Shown here piece after piece: positions 52,422 to 60,583 of a stretch of 64,000 bases of DNA (the first letter of the stretch is position 1; each line of letters begins with the position of its first letter). The translations under genes were made by a program, and so were the position numbers. The notes below the pieces were generated by a model. The model was not told the origin of the DNA, made no database searches, and was given only the letters and a program-made list of their open reading frames with translations. The stretch comes from Streptomyces lacrimifluminis (lineage in GTDB: Bacteria > Actinomycetota > Actinomycetes > Streptomycetales > Streptomycetaceae), in assembly GCF_014646095.1 (NCBI RefSeq), contig NZ_BMMU01000008.1:62001-126000 (forward strand), in the 5' to 3' direction.

Positions 52422-53831
52422 ATGGCAACGGCGCCCAGCGTCTCCTACTCGATCACGGTCCGGTTGGAGGTGCCCGCGAGCGGAACCGCGGTCTCCCAGA
52501 TCACCACCGCCGTGGAGTCCTCCGGAGGCTCGGTGACCGGCCTCGACGTCACCGCCTCCGGCCACGAACTGCTCCGGATCGACGTCACCATCGCGGCGAC
52601 CTCGACCGCGCACGCCGACGAGATCGTCCAGAAGCTCCGCGGTATCGAGGGCGTCAGCCTCGGCAAGGTCTCGGACCGTACGTTCCTCATGCACCTCGGC
52701 GGCAAGATCGAGATGCAGTCCAAGCATCCGATCCGCAACCGGGACGACCTCTCCATGATCTACACCCCGGGCGTGGCCCGCGTGTGCATGGCGATCGCCG
52801 AGAACCCCGAGGACGCCCGCCGCCTCACCATCAAGCGCAACACCGTCGCGGTCGTGACGGACGGCTCCGCGGTCCTGGGCCTCGGTAACATCGGCCCGAT
52901 GGCCGCCATGCCGGTCATGGAGGGCAAGGCGGCCCTCTTCAAGCGCTTCGCCGACATCGACGCCTGGCCGCTGTGCCTGGACACCCAGGACACCGACGAG
53001 ATCGTCGCGATCGTCAAGGCGATCGCTCCCGGCTTCGCCGGCATCAACCTCGAGGACATCTCGGCCCCGCGCTGCTTCGAGATCGAGGCCCGCCTCCGCG
53101 AGGCCCTGGACATCCCCGTCTTCCACGACGACCAGCACGGCACCGCGATCGTCGTCCTCGCCGCCCTCACCAACGCCCTGCGCGTCACGGGCAAGGCCAT
53201 CGGCGACATCCGGGTCGTCATGTCGGGCGCCGGCGCCGCCGGTACGGCCATCCTCAAGCTGCTGATCGCGGCCGGCGTCAAGCAGGCCGTCGTCGCCGAC
53301 ATCCAGGGCGTCGTCCACGCCGGCCGCGCGGACCTGGTCAACGCGGCCCCGGACTCCCCGCTGCGCTGGATCGCCGACAACACCAACCTCGAGGGCCTCA
53401 CCGGCACCCTCAAGGAGGCCGTGCGCGGCGCCGACGTCTTCATCGGCGTCTCGGCCCCGAACGTCCTCGACGGCGACGACGTGGCCGCGATGGCGGAGGG
53501 CGCGATCGTGTTCGCGCTCGCGAATCCCGACCCCGAGGTCGACCCGGCGATCGCCCGCCAGACGGCCGCCGTCGTGGCCACCGGCCGCTCGGACTTCCCG
53601 AACCAGATCAACAACGTGCTGGTCTTCCCGGGTGTCTTCCGCGGTCTCCTGGACGCGCAGTCCCGCACGGTCAACACCGAGATGATGCTCGCTGCGGCGA
53701 GCGCACTCGCGAACGTCGTCACCGAGGACGAGCTGAACCCGAACTACATCGTGCCGAGCGTCTTCAACGACAAGGTCGCGGGCGCGGTGGCGGGTGCGGT
53801 GCGGGAGGCCGCGAAGGCGGCGGCCGAGTAG
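52422..53831 (+). CDS. NAD(P)-dependent malic enzyme with N-terminal ACT domain
   Basis: It decarboxylates malate to pyruvate. The 469-aa protein has an ACT-type regulatory domain (residues ~7-85, SVSYSITVRLEVPASGTAVS), then the catalytic core with YTPGVARVC (active-site Tyr), the metal-binding LEDISAPRCFEIE and FHDDQHGTAIVV, and the dinucleotide loop SGAGAAGTAI. AGAAGGAAG precedes the ATG. In streptomycetes malic enzyme supplies pyruvate/NADPH for acetyl-CoA and antibiotic or lipid synthesis; cofactor preference is not readable here. Confidence 0.93.
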   Translation: MATAPSVSYSITVRLEVPASGTAVSQITTAVESSGGSVTGLDVTASGHELLRIDVTIAATSTAHADEIVQKLRGIEGVSLGKVSDRTFLMHLGGKIEMQSKHPIRNRDDLSMIYTPGVARVCMAIAENPEDARRLTIKRNTVAVVTDGSAVLGLGNIGPMAAMPVMEGKAALFKRFADIDAWPLCLDTQDTDEIVAIVKAIAPGFAGINLEDISAPRCFEIEARLREALDIPVFHDDQHGTAIVVLAALTNALRVTGKAIGDIRVVMSGAGAAGTAILKLLIAAGVKQAVVADIQGVVHAGRADLVNAAPDSPLRWIADNTNLEGLTGTLKEAVRGADVFIGVSAPNVLDGDDVAAMAEGAIVFALANPDPEVDPAIARQTAAVVATGRSDFPNQINNVLVFPGVFRGLLDAQSRTVNTEMMLAAASALANVVTEDELNPNYIVPSVFNDKVAGAVAGAVREAAKAAAE

Positions 53832-53889
53832 TTCCCGGTTCCCCGTGCCGTGTATGTGACGGTTACCACGGGCCCTCGTACCGGCGCGT

Positions 53890-53908
53890 CGGGGGCGCAC
53901 GGCCCCCG
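53890..53908 (+). terminator. Hairpin after malic enzyme
   Basis: CGGGGGC (53890-53896) pairs exactly with GCCCCCG (53902-53908) around GCACG. It is the only evident terminator in the 355-bp gap before hup; the rest of the gap holds no gene. Confidence 0.65.
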
Positions 53909-54121
53909 GGCGCCTCTAGGGTGGCGGCCAGGTTCAGCCTGTCGGTCCCGGCCGCTGACGCTTTCCGTCTTACTCCCAAGGGTGTGCGTGTGACTCCCCC
54001 AGGGGTTCCGGATTGGCTTTCCCGCCGCAGGTGGGGGCAGGATGCGTCTTCGGGCGTGAGGGTCCGACGGCGGACCCGGGTCCGGGGACCCACCGAGGAC
54101 CCTGGCAGCATCGGCTTCGCT

Positions 54122-54152
54122 GTGCCCCCCATGCGGCTCCGCCGCGGGGCAC
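54122..54152. promoter_or_regulatory. Hairpin in the hup leader
   Basis: GTGCCCC (54122-54128) pairs with GGGGCAC (54146-54152), and inside it GCGGC-TCC-GCCGC (54133-54145) forms a second stem. The inner core is the reverse complement of the GCGGCGGAGCCGC core of the dispersed repeats. It ends 34 bp before the hup ATG. Confidence 0.5.
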
Positions 54153-54186
54153 GCCTCAACAGCAAGAAGAACACGGGAGTAACAAC

Positions 54187-54468
54187 ATGAACCGCAGTGA
54201 GCTGGTGGCCGCCCTGGCCGACCGCGCCGAGGTCACCCGCAAGGACGCCGACGCCGTTCTGGCCGCGTTCGCCGAGACCGTCGGTGAGATCGTCGCCAAG
54301 GGCGACGAGAAGGTCACCATCCCCGGCTTCCTGACCTTCGAGCGCACCCACCGTGCCGCTCGCACCGCGCGCAACCCGCAGACCGGCGACCCGATCGACA
54401 TCCCCGCCGGTTACAGCGTCAAGGTCTCCGCGGGCTCCAAGCTCAAGGAAGCGGCCAAGGGCAAGTAA
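54187..54468 (+). CDS. hup: DNA-binding protein HU
   Basis: A 93-aa nucleoid protein, MNRSELVAALADRAEVTRKD, with the HU/IHF signature GFLTFERTHRAARTARNPQT (beta arms) and a Lys-rich C-terminus AAKGK. It lacks the long Lys/Ala tail of the second streptomycete HU (HupS), so this is the HupA type. The upstream GGGAGTAAC gives the ribosome-binding site. Convergent with murA across a strong terminator. Confidence 0.95.
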   Translation: MNRSELVAALADRAEVTRKDADAVLAAFAETVGEIVAKGDEKVTIPGFLTFERTHRAARTARNPQTGDPIDIPAGYSVKVSAGSKLKEAAKGK

Positions 54469-54520
54469 GGGCGCCTGTTCGCCGACATGGCTTGGCGCCA
54501 TGGGCGACTGCGGGGCCGTC

Positions 54521-54551
54521 GTGGCTGGTCGCGCAGTTCCCCGCGCCCCTT
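54521..54551 (+). repeat. Dispersed intergenic repeat, short type
   Basis: GTGGCTGGTCGCGCAGTTCC followed by CCGCGCCCCTT is nearly identical to 15308-15338 and 58800-58830. It lies between hup and the bidirectional terminator. Confidence 0.8.
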
Positions 54552-54567
54552 GAGGGTGCTGCAGTTG

Positions 54568-54615
54568 ACGCCGATGGGGCGGTCACCCGGGTTCGGGTGG
54601 CCGCCCCATCGGCGT
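54568..54615. terminator. Bidirectional terminator between hup and murA
   Basis: Bases 54568-54589 and 54594-54615 pair over 22 positions with a single G-U pair, around a 4-nt loop. It lies between the convergent genes, 16 bp from the murA stop. Confidence 0.9.
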
Positions 54616-54630
54616 TCGTACGTCTGGTGG

Positions 54631-55977
54631 CTATCCGAGGGCCTTGCCGGGCAGCTCGACCTTCGCGCCCAGTTCCACGAGCTTCTCCATGAAGTTCTCG
54701 TAGCCCCGGTTGATCAGGTCGATGCCGTGCACCCTGGACGTCCCCTGGGCGGCCAGGGCGGCGATGAGGTACGAGAAGCCGCCCCGGAGGTCCGGGATGA
54801 CCAGGTCGGCGCCCTGGAGGCGCGTGGGGCCCGACACGACCGCCGAATGGAGGAAGTTGCGCTGGCCGAAGCGGCAGTGGGAGCCGCCGAGGCACTCGCG
54901 GTAGAGCTGGATGTGCGCACCCATCTGGTTGAGCGCGGAGGTGAACCCGAGGCGGGACTCGTACACCGTCTCGTGGACGATGGAGAGGCCGGTGGCCTGC
55001 GTCAGCGCGACCACCAGGGGCTGCTGCCAGTCCGTCTGGAAACCGGGGTGTACGTCCGTCTCCAGGGCGATCGACTTCAGCTGGCCGCCGGGGTGCCAGA
55101 AGCGGATGCCCTCGTCGTCGATCTCGAAGGCACCGCCCACCTTCCGGTAGGTGTTCAGGAACGTCATCATCGACCGCTGCTGGGCGCCGCGGACATAGAT
55201 GTTGCCCTCGGTCGCCAGCGCCGCCGACGCCCACGACGCGGCCTCCAGGCGGTCCGGGAGGGCTGCGTGGTTGTAGCCGTCGAGCTTGTCGACCCCGGTG
55301 ACGCGGATGGTGCGGTCCGTGTCCATGGCGATGATCGCGCCCATCTTCTGCAGTACGCAGATGAGGTCCTCGATCTCGGGCTCCACGGCCGCGTTGGACA
55401 GCTCCGTGACGCCCTCCGCCAGCACGGCCGTCAACAGCACCTGCTCGGTGGCGCCCACGGACGGGTACGGCAGCGCGATCTTCGTGCCGCGCAGCCGCTG
55501 CGGAGCCTCCAGGTACTGCCCGTCCGCCCGCTTCTCGATCGTCGCGCCGAACTGCCGCAGCACCTCGAAGTGGAAGTCGATGGGCCGGCCGCCGATGTCA
55601 CAGCCGCCGAGACCCGGGATGAACGCGTGTCCGAGGCGGTGCAGCAGCGGGCCGCAGAGGAGGATCGGGATACGGCTCGACCCCGCGTGCGCGTCGATGT
55701 CGGCGACGTTGGCGCTCTCCACGTGCGACGGGTCCATGATCAGCTCGCCGGGCTCCTCGCCCGGACGGACCGTCACCCCGTGCAGCTGGAGCAGCCCGCG
55801 CACGACACGGACGTCACGGATGTCGGGGACATTGCGCAGTCGACTTGGCGCACTGCCCAGCAGGGCGGCGACCATGGCCTTCGGTACGAGGTTCTTCGCA
55901 CCGCGGACACGGATCTCGCCCTCCAGCGGGGTGCCGCCGTGGACAATCAGTACGTCGTCTGTGCCGTTGACCGTCAT
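54631..55977 (-). CDS. murA: UDP-N-acetylglucosamine 1-carboxyvinyltransferase
   Basis: MurA transfers enolpyruvate from PEP to UDP-GlcNAc, the first committed step of peptidoglycan synthesis. The 448-aa protein starts MTVNGTDDVLIVHGGTPLEG. The fosfomycin-reactive Cys126 is present in PGLGGCDIGGRPIDFH, and the RGAKN motif near the N-terminus is intact. Streptomycetes usually have two MurA proteins; this one lies next to hup, as in S. coelicolor. The ATG at 55977 is chosen over upstream codons because the protein fold begins there. Confidence 0.94.
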   Translation of the reverse strand: MTVNGTDDVLIVHGGTPLEGEIRVRGAKNLVPKAMVAALLGSAPSRLRNVPDIRDVRVVRGLLQLHGVTVRPGEEPGELIMDPSHVESANVADIDAHAGSSRIPILLCGPLLHRLGHAFIPGLGGCDIGGRPIDFHFEVLRQFGATIEKRADGQYLEAPQRLRGTKIALPYPSVGATEQVLLTAVLAEGVTELSNAAVEPEIEDLICVLQKMGAIIAMDTDRTIRVTGVDKLDGYNHAALPDRLEAASWASAALATEGNIYVRGAQQRSMMTFLNTYRKVGGAFEIDDEGIRFWHPGGQLKSIALETDVHPGFQTDWQQPLVVALTQATGLSIVHETVYESRLGFTSALNQMGAHIQLYRECLGGSHCRFGQRNFLHSAVVSGPTRLQGADLVIPDLRGGFSYLIAALAAQGTSRVHGIDLINRGYENFMEKLVELGAKVELPGKALG

Positions 55978-56270
55978 GTATCTCGCGTTCCGATGAGTTG
56001 GGCGGGGAGTGTTGGCGGGCCCGTCGTACAGGACGCGGCCGTACAGGCACGCGCAGGAGCCGAAGAGCAAGGGTAAACGCCGCACACCCCCCTTCTGTAA
56101 GCCCAAGCGCCGCCCAGCCGTGTCATAGGTTTGCCACAACACGAACCGTTCGCCGCCGGGTACATGCCGTCACCGGCGCAGGCGCGCGCCCGCTCCGCTT
56201 CCGTACGCCCTGACCTGCCTTCACCCTGGTACCCCGATTGGCTCCCCTCAGAGGGGGAAGATGCGAGATC

Positions 56271-56855
56271 ATGTCTGGCATGACCGAGGTGTCCTCGCTC
56301 ACAGGGCGACTGCTCGTGGCCACGCCCGCCCTGGCGGACCCGAATTTCGACCGCGCGGTCGTGCTCCTTCTCGACCACGACCAGAAGGGTTCCCTCGGCG
56401 TCGTCCTCAACCGTCCGACCCCGGTGGACGTCGGGGACATCCTGGAGGGCTGGGCGGAACTCGCGGGTGAACCGGGGGTCGTCTTCCAGGGCGGCCCCGT
56501 CGCCCTCGACTCGGCGCTCGGCGTCGCGGTCATCCCCGGCGGCGGCGTGTCCGGCGAGCGCACCCCTCTCGGCTGGCGGCGCGTGCACGGCGCGATCGGC
56601 GTCGTCGACCTGGAAGCGCCGCCGGAACTGCTCGCGAAGGCGCTCGGGTCACTGCGCATCTTCGCCGGGTACGCGGGCTGGGGACCGGGGCAGCTGGAGA
56701 CCGAGTTGACGGACGGCGCCTGGTACGTCGTCGAGTCGGAGCCCGGAGACATCTCCTGCCCGTCCCCGGAACGCCTGTGGCGCGAGGTTCTCAGACGCCA
56801 GCGCAGCGAACTGGCGATGGTCGCGACGTATCCGGACGACCCTTCGCTGAACTGA
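56271..56855 (+). CDS. YqgE/AlgH family protein (DUF179)
   Basis: A 194-aa soluble protein of the YqgE/AlgH family with no firmly known biochemical role. Signature parts: GRLLVATPALADPNFDRAVV, LLLDHDQKGSLGVVLNRPT and FAGYAGWGPGQLE. ATG 56271 is preferred because GAGGGGGAAG lies 10 bp upstream; ATG 56280 would give MTEVSSLTG. It is divergent from murA across 293 bp and is followed 29 bp later by the DUF3039 gene. Confidence 0.88.
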   Translation: MSGMTEVSSLTGRLLVATPALADPNFDRAVVLLLDHDQKGSLGVVLNRPTPVDVGDILEGWAELAGEPGVVFQGGPVALDSALGVAVIPGGGVSGERTPLGWRRVHGAIGVVDLEAPPELLAKALGSLRIFAGYAGWGPGQLETELTDGAWYVVESEPGDISCPSPERLWREVLRRQRSELAMVATYPDDPSLN

Positions 56856-56884
56856 GGGGTGTGACCTTCAGTACCCTGGGCGCT

Positions 56885-57181
56885 ATGAGCACTCTTGAGC
56901 CTGAGACCCAGCCCCAGCGCGGGACTGGTACGGGGACCCTCGTCGAACCGGCGCCGCAGACCTCGCACGGCGACGGCGACCACGAGCGCTTCGCCCACTA
57001 CGTCCAGAAGGACAAGATCATGGCGAGCGCCCTCGACGGGACTCCCGTCGTGGCGCTGTGCGGCAAGGTCTGGGTACCGGGCCGCGACCCGAAGAAGTAC
57101 CCGGTGTGTCCCATGTGCAAGGAGATCTACGAGTCCATGGGCTCCGGTGGCGACGAGGGCAAGGGCGACGGCAAGAAGTAG
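56885..57181 (+). CDS. DUF3039 domain protein
   Basis: A 98-aa actinobacterial protein. The core HERFAHYVQKDKIMASALDG is followed by a zinc-ribbon-like pair LCGKVWVPGRDPKKYPVCPM with C-X-CxxC spacing, then an acidic/Gly/Lys tail. The family is small, conserved and uncharacterised. It probably shares a message with the YqgE gene; a terminator follows. Confidence 0.88.
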   Translation: MSTLEPETQPQRGTGTGTLVEPAPQTSHGDGDHERFAHYVQKDKIMASALDGTPVVALCGKVWVPGRDPKKYPVCPMCKEIYESMGSGGDEGKGDGKK

Positions 57182-57210
57182 GCCGCGCTGGTTGGCCGTT
57201 CAGTAGTGCG

Positions 57211-57246
57211 AGGTCCCCAGGTGCGTTTTGCGCGCCCTGGGGACCT
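57211..57246 (+). terminator. Terminator after the DUF3039 gene
   Basis: AGGTCCCCAGG (57211-57221) pairs exactly with CCTGGGGACCT (57236-57246), and the stem continues with a 1-nt bulge to a TTTTG loop. TTGTG follows. It separates the DUF3039 gene from the ABC operon. Confidence 0.85.
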
Positions 57247-57300
57247 TTGTGCTGTCTGTCGTTGCACGGGATGCGTCGGCCGGTCACAGAGTGGTGGAGA

Positions 57301-57316
57301 CGTGGTCAAGACCTCT
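57301..57316. promoter_or_regulatory. DasR-responsive-element-like site
   Basis: CGTGGTCAAGACCTCT matches the streptomycete DasR consensus (ACTGGTCTAGACCACT) at 12 of 16 positions, including both TGGTC and GACC half-sites. It lies 98 bp upstream of the binding-protein start of an operon that ends in a hexosaminidase gene, the type of target DasR controls in response to glucosamine-6-phosphate. Confidence 0.55.
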
Positions 57317-57383
57317 TGTGGCCATGTCCGTGGAGTCCATAACCTCCGTGGTGTTGTGCAGAGCGAAACATCCATTGCGTATG

Positions 57384-57397
57384 TTGCAACGCTTTCA
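57384..57397. promoter_or_regulatory. LacI/GalR-type operator candidate
   Basis: TTGCAACGCTTTCA agrees with the family pattern TGnnAnCGnTnnCA at all but one fixed position. It lies 17 bp before the start codon and overlaps the region of the ribosome-binding site. No LacI gene is adjacent; the nearest in the window is at 26237. Confidence 0.4.
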
Positions 57398-57413
57398 CCG
57401 GAGGAAACGCCAG

Positions 57414-58739
57414 ATGAAGCCCTCTGTCCGATCTGTTCGATCCGTCCGACTGGTCGCCCCCGTTGCCGCCCTGGCCCTCGCCGGGTTCACCGCCACCGCT
57501 TGTGCCCCCGAGACCTCCGACAACTCCTCCTCCGGCAAGGACGAGCAGACCGGCACCCTGCGCGTGTGGCTCTTCCAGGAGGTCGGCAACACCCCGAAGG
57601 AGAAGGTCGTCACGTCGGTCGTCGACGCCTTCGAGAAGGCCCACAAGGGGGTCGACGTCAAGGTCGAGTACATCCCCGTCGAGACCCGCGCCCAGCGCAT
57701 CAAGGCCGCCTTCAACGACCCGAAGAGCGCCCCCGACGTCATCGAGTACGGCAACACGGACACCGCCGGCTATGTCGCCGACGGTGGACTCCTAGACGTC
57801 AGCAAGGAGTTCGCGGCCTGGGACGAGGCCACGGACACCGACCCGACCGCCCGTCAGTCCGTCACCGTCGACGGCAAGGTCTACGGCGCCCCCTTCTTCG
57901 TCGGCGTCCGCGCCCTCTACTACCGCACCGACGTCTTCAAGGAGCTCGGCCTCGACGTCCCGAAGACCATGGCCGAGTTGACCACGACCGCCCACGAGAT
58001 CCGCGCGGCCGAGCCCGACCTGTACGGGCTCGTGGTCGGCGGCGCCTTCACCTATGGCGCGATGCCCTTCATCTGGGCCAACGGCGGCGAACTCGCCACC
58101 GGCCGAGGCGGTTCGTACGCCTCCGCCATCGACAGCACCGCCGCCCAGAAGGGCATCAAGGCCTACACCTCCCTCTTCGGCGACGACAACTGCCCCGCCG
58201 CCAAGTGCGCGGGCATGGGCGGCAACGACACCATCACCGCCTTCGCCGCGGGCAAGGCCGGCATGGCGATCGGCGGCGACTTCAACCACGCGGCCGTCCA
58301 GGCGGGCAAGGTCAAGGACGACTACGCGGTCGTACCGCTGCCGGGCGTCGAGGCCGGCTCGGTGGCACCGGCGTTCGCGGGCGGGAACAACCTCGGTGTG
58401 CTGAACAGCACTTCGCATCGCACGCTCGCCGTCGACCTCATGGAACAGCTCGCCTCCAAGCAGACACAGACCCGACTGTTCGACGCCATGGGCTTCCTGC
58501 CGACCTTCGCCGACGTGCGCGAAACCGTGGCCAAGAAGCAGCCGTACGTCGCGCCCTTCGTGAAGACCCTCGCCGCGGGCACCAAGTTCGTGCCGGCGTC
58601 GCCCGCCTGGTCCCGGATCGACTCCTCGCTGGTCCTGCCGACGATGTTCCAGGAGATCGTCAGCGGCAAGAAGGACGTCGCGGCGGCTTCCGCGGAGGCG
58701 GCGAAGAAGATGGACGACGCGTTCGGCTCCGCCGGGTGA
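57414..58739 (+). CDS. Extracellular sugar-binding lipoprotein
   Basis: A 441-aa family-1 solute-binding protein. The signal peptide (MKPSVRSVRSVRLVAPVAAL) ends in a lipobox-like TATAC (Cys30), followed by a Ser-rich linker and a binding domain starting TGTLRVWLFQEVGNTPKEKV. CCGGAGGAAA is an excellent ribosome-binding site. It is the first gene of an operon with two permeases and a GH20 hexosaminidase, so N-acetylglucosamine oligomers such as chitobiose are the likely ligand (inference). Confidence 0.92.
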   Translation: MKPSVRSVRSVRLVAPVAALALAGFTATACAPETSDNSSSGKDEQTGTLRVWLFQEVGNTPKEKVVTSVVDAFEKAHKGVDVKVEYIPVETRAQRIKAAFNDPKSAPDVIEYGNTDTAGYVADGGLLDVSKEFAAWDEATDTDPTARQSVTVDGKVYGAPFFVGVRALYYRTDVFKELGLDVPKTMAELTTTAHEIRAAEPDLYGLVVGGAFTYGAMPFIWANGGELATGRGGSYASAIDSTAAQKGIKAYTSLFGDDNCPAAKCAGMGGNDTITAFAAGKAGMAIGGDFNHAAVQAGKVKDDYAVVPLPGVEAGSVAPAFAGGNNLGVLNSTSHRTLAVDLMEQLASKQTQTRLFDAMGFLPTFADVRETVAKKQPYVAPFVKTLAAGTKFVPASPAWSRIDSSLVLPTMFQEIVSGKKDVAAASAEAAKKMDDAFGSAG

Positions 58740-59704
58740 CGCAGAGTGCAGCGCCTAGTAGCTCGCGGGCTGATGAGCGTCGGCGGGTGCGGGTGGTCCG
58801 TGGCTTGTCCCGCAGTTCCTCGCGCCCCTCTGGTGGGTCCAGCACCCCTTGGTTGTATCTTGCCCCTGCTCTTGTGGTCCTTGGGGGGCTGCTCCTCTAC
58901 CCCATTTACCAGCTCGGGCTGATCTCGTTCTTCCACTACACCCAGGCACAGGTCAGCGGTGGTCAGCCGGCCACCTTCGAGGGGTTCGGCAACTACCGGG
59001 AGATCTTCTCCGACGCCCAGTTCTGGCAGGTGCTGCTGGCGACGGTCGTCTTCGCGGCGGCCTGTGTGGTCTCCACGCTCTCCGTCGGCTGCGCCCTCGC
59101 GGTCCTGCTGACTCGTGTCCGTGCCCTGCCCCGCCTCGCGTTGATGCTGGCGGCGCTCGGCGCGTGGGCGACCCCCGCGGTCACCGGCTCCACGGTCTGG
59201 CTGCTGCTCTTCGACCCCGACTTCGGGCCGGTCAACCGGATGCTGGGCCTCGGCGACCACTCATGGACGTACGGCCGGCTCAGCGCCTTCCTTCTGGTGC
59301 TGCTCGAAGTGGTGTGGTGCTCCTTCCCGTTCGTGATGGTCACGGTGTACGCGGGCATCCGCGCCGTACCGGCCGAGGTCCTGGAGGCGGCGGAACTGGA
59401 CGGCGCCTCCCAACTGCGCGTCTGGCGCTCGGTGCTGGCGCCGATGCTCCGCCCGATCCTGGTGGTCGTCACCATCCAGTCGGTCATCTGGGACTTCAAG
59501 GTCTTCACCCAGATCTACGTGATGACGAACGGGGGCGGCATCGCCGGCCAGAACCTCACCCTCAACGTGTACGCCTACCAACAGGCCTTCGCCTCCTCCC
59601 AGTACAGCCTCGGCTCGGCGATCGGGATCGTGATGCTGCTGATCCTGCTCGCCGTGACCCTCGTGTACCTGCGGCTGCTGCGCAGGCAGGGGGAGGAGCT
59701 GTGA
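58736..59704 (+). CDS. Carbohydrate ABC transporter permease (MalF type)
   Basis: Membrane subunit of 322 aa from GTG 58736, which overlaps the previous stop (GTGA). The first ~38 residues (TQSAAPSSSRADERRRVRVV onward) are polar and low-complexity, and part of them is encoded by a copy of the dispersed repeat (58800-58830). Six spans start at WLYLAPALVVLGGLLLYPIY, and the EAA loop is LEAAELDGASQLRVWRSVLA. A later start such as TTG near the first span is possible if the repeat is not translated. Confidence 0.88.
   Translation: MTQSAAPSSSRADERRRVRVVRGLSRSSSRPSGGSSTPWLYLAPALVVLGGLLLYPIYQLGLISFFHYTQAQVSGGQPATFEGFGNYREIFSDAQFWQVLLATVVFAAACVVSTLSVGCALAVLLTRVRALPRLALMLAALGAWATPAVTGSTVWLLLFDPDFGPVNRMLGLGDHSWTYGRLSAFLLVLLEVVWCSFPFVMVTVYAGIRAVPAEVLEAAELDGASQLRVWRSVLAPMLRPILVVVTIQSVIWDFKVFTQIYVMTNGGGIAGQNLTLNVYAYQQAFASSQYSLGSAIGIVMLLILLAVTLVYLRLLRRQGEEL
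58800..58830 (+). repeat. Dispersed repeat inside the permease coding sequence
   Basis: GTGGCTTGTCCCGCAGTTCC followed by TCGCGCCCCTCTGG matches the intergenic copies at 15308 and 54521 but lies, in frame, within the 5' part of the permease gene (residues ~22-32, GLSRSSSRPSGG). Confidence 0.75.
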
Positions 59705-60582
59705 TGTACGGCAACGTTGTCCAAGCCGGCCGAGGTGTCCGAGGTGTCCGCCGCTTCGTACGGCGGCCCTGGCGACTGGCCGCCGAGGTGTCGGCGCTGC
59801 TGATCGCGGCCGTCGTCGCCTTCCCCCTCTACTGGATGGTGCTCAGCGCCTTCAAACCGGCCGGTGAGATCGAGTCGACCGAACCGCGCCCCTGGACGTC
59901 GGCCCCCTCCCTGGACTCCTTCCGGCGCGTCTTCGGGCAGCAGGAATTCGGCCGGTACTTTCTCAACAGCCTTGTGGTCGCCTGCTCCGTGGTCATCGTC
60001 TCGGCGCTGATCGCGTTTCTCGCGGCGACCGCGGTGACCCGATTCCGGTTCCGTTTCCGGACCACCCTGCTGATCATGTTCCTGATGGCCCAGATGGTGC
60101 CCGTGGAGGCGCTCACGATCCCGCTGTTCTTCCTCATGCGGGACTTCGGGCAGCTGAACACGCTGGGCGCGCTGATCCTGCCGCACATCGCCTTCTCGCT
60201 GCCCTTCGCGATCTGGATGCTGCGGGGTTTCGTGAAGGCGGTTCCGGAGGCGCTGGAGGAGGCCGCGTACATCGACGGGGCGAGCCGGTCGCGATTCCTG
60301 TGGCAGATCCTTTTCCCGCTGGTCTTCCCGGGGTTGGTGGCCACCAGCGTGTTCTCCTTCATCTCGGCCTGGAACGACTTCCTGTTCGCCAAGTCGTTCA
60401 TCATCAGTGACACCTCCCAGTCGACGCTGCCGATGGCTCTGCTGGTCTTCTACAAGCCGGACGACCCGGACTGGGGCGGCGTGATGGCCGCCTCCACGGT
60501 GATGACGATTCCGGTGCTGGTGTTCTTCGTACTCGTACAGCGCCGACTGGTGTCGGGGCTCGGTGGAGCGGTTAAGGACTGA
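59704..60582 (+). CDS. Carbohydrate ABC transporter permease (MalG type)
   Basis: Second membrane subunit, 292 aa, ATG 59704 overlapping the previous TGA by one base. After a basic N-terminus come six spans beginning SALLIAAVVAFPLYWMVLSA; the EAA loop is EEAAYIDGASRSRFLWQILF. As in the 26237-32708 operon, no ATPase gene is present; the shared MsiK is the probable energy unit. Confidence 0.92.
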   Translation: MYGNVVQAGRGVRGVRRFVRRPWRLAAEVSALLIAAVVAFPLYWMVLSAFKPAGEIESTEPRPWTSAPSLDSFRRVFGQQEFGRYFLNSLVVACSVVIVSALIAFLAATAVTRFRFRFRTTLLIMFLMAQMVPVEALTIPLFFLMRDFGQLNTLGALILPHIAFSLPFAIWMLRGFVKAVPEALEEAAYIDGASRSRFLWQILFPLVFPGLVATSVFSFISAWNDFLFAKSFIISDTSQSTLPMALLVFYKPDDPDWGGVMAASTVMTIPVLVFFVLVQRRLVSGLGGAVKD

Positions 60583-60583
60583 C

